Source of the DNA: Niabella aurantiaca DSM 17617
GTDB taxonomy: Bacteria; Bacteroidota; Bacteroidia; Chitinophagales; Chitinophagaceae
Assembly (NCBI RefSeq): GCF_000374125.1
Contig: NZ_KB893646.1
Location: 1-64,000 of the forward strand
DNA length: 64,000 bases
Direction: 5' to 3'
The notes below the pieces were generated by a model. That model searched no databases, was not told the origin of the DNA, and saw nothing but the letters and a program-made list of their open reading frames with translations. Shown here in pieces: positions 55,265-61,796 of the stretch; the first letter of the stretch is position 1, and every line of letters begins with the position of its first letter. A program made the position numbers and the translations under genes.

Positions 55265-55957
55265 ATGGAATATAATACAACAAGGAATCAACTGATCATA
55301 CGGGAGTATGGCCGTAATGTGCAGAAGATGGTAGAATACATCCTGACCATTGAAGACACCGAAAAAAGAGAAAAAAATGCCCAGGCTGTTATTGAGCTGA
55401 TGGGTATCCTGAACCCTTCTTTGAAGAACGTAGAAGATTACAAACATAAATTGTGGGACCATCTTTTCCAGATCTCCGATTTTCGGCTGGAAGTGGATGC
55501 CCCCTATCCGAAACCTACCCCGGAAGAGCTGAGGGCCAAGCCTGATCCCATCCCTTACCCTACCCGCAGCTCCAAGCTGGCGCACCTGGGATCCAACCTC
55601 GAAGGGCTGATCGAAAAGGCGCTGGCGGAAACAGACCCTGATAAAAGGCAGGGCTTTGCCAATAGCATTGCCTATTACATGAAACTGGCGTATAGCAACT
55701 GGCACAAGGAAATAGTGCACGATGATGCCATCCAAAGTGAACTGAGCGATATCACGAACGGTCAGCTCACCTTTACCAATACGCCCAGTGTAAAAGTATT
55801 CCGCCCGGAGAACAACCGCGACAGGGAACGCAGCAATTTTAACAATAAACGCAACAAGTTCCAGCAACGGAACGGAAACGGTGGCAACGGAAACAACAAT
55901 AACAACCGCCGCAACGGGAACGGGAACAGCAATTTCAAAAAGAAGCGCTTTTTATAA
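55265..55957 (+). CDS. DUF4290-family protein with Asn/Gly/Arg-rich tail
   Basis: A 230-residue cytoplasmic protein. Residues 1-175 match DUF4290, a Bacteroidota-only family: YNTTRNQLIIREYGRNVQKM, then a W-D-H-L helix and the PYPKPTPEEL and IPYPTRSSKLAHLGSN segments. The last 50 residues are low complexity (NNKRNKFQQRNGNGGNGNNN), RNA-binding-like. In many genomes the family lies next to murA; here no murA is visible. Function unknown. Confidence 0.85.
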   Translation: MEYNTTRNQLIIREYGRNVQKMVEYILTIEDTEKREKNAQAVIELMGILNPSLKNVEDYKHKLWDHLFQISDFRLEVDAPYPKPTPEELRAKPDPIPYPTRSSKLAHLGSNLEGLIEKALAETDPDKRQGFANSIAYYMKLAYSNWHKEIVHDDAIQSELSDITNGQLTFTNTPSVKVFRPENNRDRERSNFNNKRNKFQQRNGNGGNGNNNNNRRNGNGNSNFKKKRFL

Positions 55958-55992
55958 ATTGATGGCCTGATGCTCAGGTCAGATCTTTTTTT

Positions 55993-56020
55993 AAAAAAGG
56001 CCGGTCTCCCGGTCTTTTTT
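55993..56020 (+). terminator. Intrinsic terminator after the DUF4290 gene
   Basis: AAAAAAGGCCGG / CCGGTCTTTTTT with a TCTC loop, one G.T pair, ending in six T, about 35 bp past the stop. Confidence 0.8.
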
Positions 56021-56071
56021 ATTTAACAGAATCTTTGAGCGCCTCTTTTTTAAAAAACAACTATTTTCGTC

Positions 56072-56216
56072 AGAAGCTGTTTAAATATAAATTTTTTCAA
56101 CCATTAAGACCTGTTCAGTCGCTTGTGTTTCTTAAGGCTTCTTAACCCCTTAATGGTTGCTGGTGTTCGAATGGGTATCTTCGTTCAGCTGCCGGTCAAA
56201 AACTTAAACTGTTTCT
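56072..56216. repeat. Short sibling element with AGAAGCTGTTTAAA end
   Basis: 145 bp from AGAAGCTGTTTAAATATAAA to CTTAAACTGTTTCT. Inside is a perfect 10-bp inverted pair AACCATTAAG (56099-56108) / CTTAATGGTT (56149-56158). The left 35 bp match 2804-2838. The interior does not contain the hairpin chain of the large element. Confidence 0.6.
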
Positions 56217-56247
56217 CAAACTTATCTTAACACAAAACACAGTCAAC

Positions 56248-56727
56248 ATGAAAAAGCTACTACTGCTTATGGCAATGGGTGTTACCATTACCGCCGGGGC
56301 ACAAAATGACCTTGCAAAAACAGCAATTCCTTCATCTCCGCTCCTCTTAAAAGATCCGCAGTTGAAAACAAGCTTCCAGGTTCAAAGTCCCGTTTATTTC
56401 CGGGCAGAAAAAAACGCTGAGCGCTGGCAAAAGCTAAGAAGGTCCGGCATTATTTTAACCAGCGGAGGCATTGCCTGCATCGCCGGAGGTATAGCGCTGA
56501 TCGCTGCCGGAGAAGATCAAAGCAACAACGGGTATGACTATTATACTACTGACACCCCCGGCGAAGCAAAAATTGTGGCGGGAGTAATGGGCATTGCCGG
56601 CGGCATTACCGCCCTGGGCGGCGGCATTACCATGTGGGCCATTGGCAATAACCGGCTGAAAAAATATTCAAAGCGGATGTCTTTGGACATGGGCAGCCGG
56701 TCCGCAACGTTTGCCTATAAATTTTAA
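56248..56727 (+). CDS. Exported protein with two glycine-rich hydrophobic segments
   Basis: A 159-residue protein with a signal peptide (residues 1-18, ending TAGAQ). The mature part has two hydrophobic, Gly/Ala-rich segments with regular glycine spacing (IILTSGGIACIAGGIALIAAG and, near 112-132, IVAGVMGIAGGITALGGG), like glycine-zipper membrane hairpins. A short acidic Tyr/Asp loop (NNGYDYYTTD) separates them, and the end SATFAYKF resembles an outer-membrane-directed C-terminus with terminal Phe. No family is recognised. A terminator follows. Confidence 0.6.
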   Translation: MKKLLLLMAMGVTITAGAQNDLAKTAIPSSPLLLKDPQLKTSFQVQSPVYFRAEKNAERWQKLRRSGIILTSGGIACIAGGIALIAAGEDQSNNGYDYYTTDTPGEAKIVAGVMGIAGGITALGGGITMWAIGNNRLKKYSKRMSLDMGSRSATFAYKF

Positions 56728-56752
56728 GATCTATAGGTGCCAGAAAGATAAG

Positions 56753-56786
56753 ATAAGGCCTGGCTGCGATTATAGCCGGGCCTTAT
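56753..56786 (+). terminator. Hairpin terminator after the glycine-zipper gene
   Basis: ATAAGGCC-T-GGCT / AGCC-G-GGCCTTAT: 12 pairs with one bulged mismatch and an 8-nt loop; the T run after it is weak (CTATTTT). Confidence 0.6.
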
Positions 56787-56962
56787 CTATTTTGATAGCT
56801 GCTTTTCCTGGCCAATGGCGGCACGCAGGGCGTATTCACAAAATCATTTAATGTAAGGTTTTTTATGGCCGCTAAAACGGCCGCTTCCCATGCCCGGATG
56901 AAGACCGCACATTGAACAGTCCCTTATATATTTTTCCGTTTGGTTGCCCGATAATAATACAG

Positions 56963-57000
56963 AAGAGAGGCCCGATTACAGCTGTAACCAGGCCTCTCTT
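56963..57000 (-). terminator. Palindromic hairpin after the ASKHA gene
   Basis: AAGAGAGGCC / GGCCTCTCTT (10-bp stem) enclosing the perfect palindrome TTACAGCTGTAA. It lies just past the stop of the 57016-58032 gene. The T tail on the minus strand is poor (TCTGTATTATTAT), so its strength is uncertain. Confidence 0.5.
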
Positions 57001-57015
57001 CCATCCTGTGATATT

Positions 57016-58032
57016 CTATTTCAATGACAGCAAGAAACCAATGGTAAAGTTTGCATCCCAGTCAAATACAAACGTATCGCAATTGGTCGCGTCCCTGATC
57101 GCTTTGTAAATGTTCACGCCGCTTTTTGTTTTTGCCTTATCAGGACGATAAGATTCCGGATCATTCAGCACTGTGTACCGCTCTTCCCCCTTCCGGATCT
57201 CTTTTGCCAGCTCAAAGGGAACACCGCCCAGGATAAAACATACTTCCCGTTTATCAGAAGGAATCTTTGCAGCCTCGGTTTTCACCTCGTTATATATCGC
57301 ATCATCTTTTAACCCCTTCTCATAATACTTGGCCCCCGGTGTTTCCAGCGCCTGTACAGCCCCGCCGGTGCCCACCCAGGAGATCTTGGTATTGCCGGAA
57401 CCAATATCCGCCACAAAAGCATTATCATTGTAGGCCCTGGGCAATACCGACTTCAGCGCCAGCTTACCTTCCTGATCCGGCGTTACCAGATTGACCACAT
57501 AGCCCATCTTTTTTAACTCGGAGGCAATAATCTTCGTTTTGGGCTCTTTCTGCGCCCCGGAGCTGATCACAAAATGTACATTTTTTGAGCGTACTCCCTT
57601 ATCAAACATATCACCGATGTATTTTTTCAGACCGGCGCGGATGTCTTCCGTGGTAGCCATTCCTTCATAGGCAAAGGACTGGCCAAAATCTTTCGATACG
57701 ATCTCCCAGCGTTTTTCAGCATCCATATTTATGATGAAAGAATTAAAGCCGGAAGCTCCTACCTCTACCACACCCTTCAGTTCGCCATTCACTGGCTTTT
57801 CCGGCTCATAGTTAAACGTTCGCCCGGAGGCAGAAGACGTTGTTGATTCCGAGGGACGAACATCCTCACCGCCTTCCCCGGCTGTAGTGGCAGTTGTTTG
57901 GGCCGCTGCGTCATCGTGGCTGTTAAATACCCCGCTTTTATACCCCCAATAGCCGATCAGGAAAATGGGAATGGCAATAATAAACGCTTTAATAGGCCAG
58001 CGCAAACGCGACCAGGTTGATCTTTGTTCCAT
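57016..58032 (-). CDS. Membrane-anchored actin-fold (ASKHA) protein of unknown function
   Basis: A 338-residue protein: basic N-terminus (RSTWSRLRWPIK), one membrane helix (about 15-31), a Thr/Ser/Ala-rich linker (about 38-78), then a globular domain with ASKHA-type motifs: VVEVGASGFNSFIINMD (phosphate-1-like, residues 88-104), ADIGSGNTKISWVG (phosphate-2-like, D209) and CFILGGVPFELAKEI (adenosine-site-like, from residue 265). The positive-inside rule would place this ATPase-like domain outside the cytoplasm, which is odd, unless it does not use ATP or topology is inverted. It is the last gene of a three-gene minus-strand unit with a coiled-coil membrane protein and a coiled-coil soluble protein. 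No family name is known to me. Confidence 0.7.
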   Translation of the reverse strand: MEQRSTWSRLRWPIKAFIIAIPIFLIGYWGYKSGVFNSHDDAAAQTTATTAGEGGEDVRPSESTTSSASGRTFNYEPEKPVNGELKGVVEVGASGFNSFIINMDAEKRWEIVSKDFGQSFAYEGMATTEDIRAGLKKYIGDMFDKGVRSKNVHFVISSGAQKEPKTKIIASELKKMGYVVNLVTPDQEGKLALKSVLPRAYNDNAFVADIGSGNTKISWVGTGGAVQALETPGAKYYEKGLKDDAIYNEVKTEAAKIPSDKREVCFILGGVPFELAKEIRKGEERYTVLNDPESYRPDKAKTKSGVNIYKAIRDATNCDTFVFDWDANFTIGFLLSLK

Positions 58033-58059
58033 AGTATGTGTCTGTGTTTTGTTGTTTGA

Positions 58060-59169
58060 TTAATCCAGCAGCGAAAAGCCTCTGTCCACCTTTTCTTCGG
58101 ACTTCAGCTCGTAACCGGCATCGGCCATTTCCGTCACGTTCAGCACTTTCAGATTGCGTTCATCTACTTTTTTGATAAACGCTTCCAGCTCGCTTTGGGA
58201 AGGCGTTCCGCCTACGGTAATGTTGTTGTTCTGATCCAGGAAATCCAGGTTGGACCGGATGGAAGCAATGTTCTGGCTAATGGCTCCCGTAGCCGCGTTC
58301 ATAGCTTCCTGGAAGGCCCATCCGTCTTTAATGTTAAACACATCCGCAAGTCCTTCGGTGGCACTTTTCATTTTCTGGGTAGCTTCCAGCTTCTTTGCTA
58401 TGATGGAGATACTGCTGTTCAACGTGCTGACGTAGATCCGGGCGGCACTCTCGTTGTCCTTTAACACTTCCAGCACTTTGCTGAACTGGTTGGCATATTG
58501 GGCATAGCTGCGGGCATTTTGCTCCTCGGACTCGCCCTCTTTACCCAGCAGGAACGCTTTGGTCCGGGTTTCTTTCGCATCCCGGTTCAACGCGTTGGCT
58601 TTTTCGTTGCTGCCGCCGGCCGCTGCCTGTTTTGCTTTCTCTTCAAGGTCAGCGGCTTCTGCAGTAAAACGTCTTGCATACTGATACTTTTCTTCCGCCG
58701 TTTTTTGCGCATTCTCACCGCTGGCGATCATGTCGATGCGCACACCATCCACATTGGCAATTTTGTTCTTTACCCTTTTCAGTGTGTCTTTTGCATCACG
58801 CTCCAGCAATTGAAGCGTTTCGATCGGGTTCTTCCGTATAATTTCCTTCTCCCCCTTAAACAGCAATACGGTTCCCAGCCGGTGCAACAGGGAAACGATC
58901 TTTGGTGCCAGCAACAACAGGGTGATCAGCAGGATACCAAAGATCACCAGCAATACGCTTTTCTGCGCATAGTCCAGCAATACCGGCAGGTACTTGAAAA
59001 ATGCAAACGCACCGCCGATCACCAGTGCCCAGAAAAAAATGGAGGAGATCGTCTTCTTTCCTTCGGGTGTCATTACCTGGGCCGGTAATTTATCGCCCAG
59101 CACCTGAAAAATAGGCAGCTGACTTTTGATCTCTGCCGGGATGTTTATTACCTGTGCTTTTTCTGCCAT
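58060..59169 (-). CDS. Two-helix membrane protein with long coiled coil (PspA-like feel)
   Basis: A 369-residue protein. Residues 1-40 are soluble, then two close membrane helices (about 41-59 and 70-88) and a cytoplasmic-type helical domain (about 100-330) rich in Ala, Glu, Lys and Gln with heptad-like spacing (KTAEEKYQYARRFTAEAADL, LNRDAKETRTKAFLLGKEGE). The helical part resembles PspA/IM30-type membrane-remodelling proteins in composition, but I could not confirm homology by eye. It starts 9 bp after the third gene of the unit and ends 27 bp before the ASKHA gene, so the three are surely co-transcribed. Confidence 0.65.
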   Translation of the reverse strand: MAEKAQVINIPAEIKSQLPIFQVLGDKLPAQVMTPEGKKTISSIFFWALVIGGAFAFFKYLPVLLDYAQKSVLLVIFGILLITLLLLAPKIVSLLHRLGTVLLFKGEKEIIRKNPIETLQLLERDAKDTLKRVKNKIANVDGVRIDMIASGENAQKTAEEKYQYARRFTAEAADLEEKAKQAAAGGSNEKANALNRDAKETRTKAFLLGKEGESEEQNARSYAQYANQFSKVLEVLKDNESAARIYVSTLNSSISIIAKKLEATQKMKSATEGLADVFNIKDGWAFQEAMNAATGAISQNIASIRSNLDFLDQNNNITVGGTPSQSELEAFIKKVDERNLKVLNVTEMADAGYELKSEEKVDRGFSLLD

Positions 59170-59178
59170 ATGTCAATT

Positions 59179-59886
59179 TTAGTTTATGTTCTGTTCAATA
59201 ATCGCGATCGCTTTTTGAATATCATTGACCACTTCATGCACGGCGGCCCTACCAACGGATATTTTCTGATCGATATCCTGCAACTGATCTTCATATTTTC
59301 CATCCAGTTTTTTGTAGGACTGTTGTTTTGAGGATAATTGGGTCTGCAATTCCCTGATCTTTGCTTCCAACCCGCCCATTTCTTTTTCAAGCAGCTGTTT
59401 TTCGCTCACCAGGCTATTCTGAACCGTTTGTTTCTGATATTGTTTTTGCGTCACATCCTGGTCAATAACCTCCTGTATTTTCACAGCATAGTTCCGTGCA
59501 CTGCTTAACAGTTTCTCTTTGGTGAGTGATTTGTCCACATATTTCAGCGAAGTAAATGCGGCCTTGATCGAAACGGCATCTATCGCTCCCATAGCTGCAG
59601 CCGCATTCCAGACCTCGAAAAAATCCAACCCTTCTTCATTTAATTTTTCAAGCAGGTCCAGCACCTTTCCCTTCATTTCCTTAAGATCGGAACCAGGGAC
59701 CGACGATGCAGTAACCGGTTTTGTATAAACGGGAACGGGGGTTACCGCCGCAGACTCCGGTGTTTTTTCGGGTGCGGCCGGTGGCGTGGGAGCGGGTTCC
59801 GGAGTTCCGGGGTGCTCATCTTCAAAAATCAGTCTTTTAATATTCCGGAGGATTCCGAAGCTACTCTTGCCAGGCTTTGTATCCAT
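59179..59886 (-). CDS. Coiled-coil protein with Pro/Ala-rich linker
   Basis: A 235-residue soluble protein. Residues 1-25 are basic (MDTKPGKSSFGILRNIKRLI), then a Pro/Thr/Ala-rich linker (about 26-65), a small helical domain (about 66-130; DLLEKLNEEGLDFFEVWNAA) and a long coiled coil (about 140-225; KQLLEKEMGGLEAKIRELQT). It is the first gene of the unit. The ATG 59886 is preferred to the TTG at 59913. No catalytic motif is present; it is probably a scaffold that partners with the membrane coiled-coil protein. Confidence 0.65.
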   Translation of the reverse strand: MDTKPGKSSFGILRNIKRLIFEDEHPGTPEPAPTPPAAPEKTPESAAVTPVPVYTKPVTASSVPGSDLKEMKGKVLDLLEKLNEEGLDFFEVWNAAAAMGAIDAVSIKAAFTSLKYVDKSLTKEKLLSSARNYAVKIQEVIDQDVTQKQYQKQTVQNSLVSEKQLLEKEMGGLEAKIRELQTQLSSKQQSYKKLDGKYEDQLQDIDQKISVGRAAVHEVVNDIQKAIAIIEQNIN

Positions 59887-60046
59887 ATTCAATAAATCTA
59901 AGCTAAAATACAAAAACTACACAGAAAAAGCGGTACCCCGGCGGCGAATGGAATGCCGTCGCCGGTAAGTTGCTAAAAAGAGGGCGCCGGCTCCGGGATC
60001 CGGCCGGTTTTAACAGGTGTAAGGTAAAAAATTAAATAAAATAGAA

Positions 60047-60097
60047 ACTAATTATTGTTTTGCGATAATTAATTATATCTTTACAGAAATAATTAGT
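60047..60097 (+). promoter_or_regulatory. Promoter with flanking inverted repeat (operator-like)
   Basis: -33 TTG at 60055-60057, 18 bp, then TATCTTTA at 60076-60083 (one mismatch to TAnnTTTG). ACTAATTATT (60047-60056) and AATAATTAGT (60088-60097) are perfect inverted arms around it, and ATAATTAATTAT (60065-60076) is a perfect palindrome in the spacer. These are good candidate sites for the small HTH regulator encoded downstream. Confidence 0.55.
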
Positions 60098-60099
60098 CA

Positions 60100-60618
60100 A
60101 TGCAAAAAGTTCGTATCCTTGCCACGGGCCTGCTATACTTATCAAGACTGCTGGCCATTCCTTATCTGGCCACTGCTTTGTATATTATTATTTGCTTCCT
60201 GTTCCCGCATCAGCTGGTGCATCCGGTAGATGGCGGGCAGCATTTTGAGTTGCACTATCCGTTTACGGCCATAGCTTTTTTAAGGGGTGATGAATACCGG
60301 TTTATCTATATTTTCGAAATGTTTGCCTTTATCGGTTTATATGGCGTTTTTTTCTGGATGCTTGGCAATATTTTTAAAACATTCCGGGAACAGAAATTTT
60401 TTACCACAAAAGGTGTGCGACGGCTGAAAGTGTTTTACCTGCTCAATTTCCTGGCTCCGATCCCTTTCCTGGTACGGCATCTGGCCGATAATTACGAAGT
60501 GGCCATTATTGTCATTCTTGCCGTACTGCATTGGGTATTGGGCATCTTTGCTTATTTTATGGCCGTTATCTTCAGCCGGGGTGTACAATTGCAAAACGAA
60601 CAAGACTTAATTTTTTAG
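60100..60618 (+). CDS. DUF2975-like membrane protein
   Basis: A 172-residue integral membrane protein with four helices (about 10-35, 65-87, 105-125 and 132-158). The pattern, with FREQKFFTTKGVRRLK in the loop after helix 2, fits DUF2975, whose genes are nearly always followed by a small Cro/CI-type regulator, as here (3-bp gap). The pair probably forms a self-regulated unit; the membrane protein's role is unknown. Confidence 0.8.
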   Translation: MQKVRILATGLLYLSRLLAIPYLATALYIIICFLFPHQLVHPVDGGQHFELHYPFTAIAFLRGDEYRFIYIFEMFAFIGLYGVFFWMLGNIFKTFREQKFFTTKGVRRLKVFYLLNFLAPIPFLVRHLADNYEVAIIVILAVLHWVLGIFAYFMAVIFSRGVQLQNEQDLIF

Positions 60619-60621
60619 ACC

Positions 60622-60834
60622 ATGCCAATTATCATAAACCTTGATGTAATGCTTGCAAAACGTAAGATGCAATCAAAGGAATTGGCCGAAATTTTAAACG
60701 TTACACCAGCCAATTTATCCATATTAAAAACAGGCAAGGCCAAGGGCATTCGCTTCGACTCGCTGGAGGCCATCTGTAAAGCACTGAAATGCCAGCCTGG
60801 GGATATACTGGAATATATAGAAGAAGAAAGCTAA
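60622..60834 (+). CDS. Cro/CI-type HTH regulator
   Basis: A 70-residue DNA-binding protein of the XRE HTH_26 (YozG) type: LDVMLAKRKMQSKELAEIL, then the recognition-helix region TPANLSILKTGKAKGIRFD and the typical end LCQPGDILEY (here CKALKCQPGDILEYIEEE). It begins 3 bp after the DUF2975 gene and is presumably its repressor through the inverted repeat at 60047-60097. Confidence 0.9.
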   Translation: MPIIINLDVMLAKRKMQSKELAEILNVTPANLSILKTGKAKGIRFDSLEAICKALKCQPGDILEYIEEES

Positions 60835-60914
60835 ATCCATCATAGCAGCACTGGATAAAAAAAATGCGGCCGTAAGGCTGCGAGGGATTTTATTGTCTTT
60901 TAAAACCTGATCAT

Positions 60915-61796
60915 ATGAACTGTCTTACTATTGAACAGCTTAGTAAAACCTATCCCGGCGGGGTAAAGGCCCTTAACGATATTTCCCTGAAACTCTCCAA
61001 CGGAATGTTTGGCCTGCTGGGGCCCAACGGTGCAGGAAAATCTTCGCTGATGCGTACCATTGCCGGATTGCAGTCACCGGACTCCGGCCGTATCCTTTTT
61101 AACGGCAGCACCGTTGCACCGGGTTCCGTGCTCATCAAAAAACAACTGGGTTACCTGCCCCAGGACTTTGGTGTATACCCCCGGTTGTCTGCCTTCAAAT
61201 TGCTGGATCATCTGGCGACCCTGAAAGGTATAACGCACAAAGCGGAACGCAAAGAACAGATCGGTGCATTGCTGCAACGAACCAATCTTTATACGCATAA
61301 AGACAAAGCGGTAAGCAGCTTCTCCGGGGGAATGCGGCAGCGTTTTGGCATTGCGCAGGCCCTGCTGGGCAACCCGCAACTGATCATTGTGGATGAACCT
61401 ACCGCAGGGCTGGATCCGGAAGAACGCAACCGCTTTAATAACCTGCTTAGCGAGATCGGGGAACAGGTGATCGTGATCCTCTCCACCCACCTGGTAGAAG
61501 ACGTGCGCAATCTCTGCACAAAAATGGCCATCATTAACAATGGCAGTCTGGTTGCAACAGGCCGTCCTGACGATTTTATAAGCGTGCTCAATGGTAAAAT
61601 ATGGTCAAAGCGGATCCTCAAAGAGGCGCTCCTGCAACAGTCGTACCGGGCTATTTCGTCGCATTTTATGGCAGGAAAGCTGCACATCAATATTTACGCG
61701 GAACACGATCCCGGAGACGGGTTTATGCCCAAACAAGCTGACCTGGAAGACGTTTACTTTACTCAACTCAATCCTGAATTATGTTCCTGCGGTTAA
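60915..61796 (+). CDS. ABC transporter ATP-binding protein
   Basis: A 293-residue ABC ATPase of the ABC-2 exporter type. Walker A is GPNGAGKSS (residues 36-44), the signature is FSGGMRQRFG, Walker B is LIIVDEPTAGLD, and the H-loop is ILSTHLVED. The last 70 residues are the short C-terminal extension of this group. The stop overlaps the following permease start by 16 bp, so the two are translationally coupled. Confidence 0.93.
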   Translation: MNCLTIEQLSKTYPGGVKALNDISLKLSNGMFGLLGPNGAGKSSLMRTIAGLQSPDSGRILFNGSTVAPGSVLIKKQLGYLPQDFGVYPRLSAFKLLDHLATLKGITHKAERKEQIGALLQRTNLYTHKDKAVSSFSGGMRQRFGIAQALLGNPQLIIVDEPTAGLDPEERNRFNNLLSEIGEQVIVILSTHLVEDVRNLCTKMAIINNGSLVATGRPDDFISVLNGKIWSKRILKEALLQQSYRAISSHFMAGKLHINIYAEHDPGDGFMPKQADLEDVYFTQLNPELCSCG

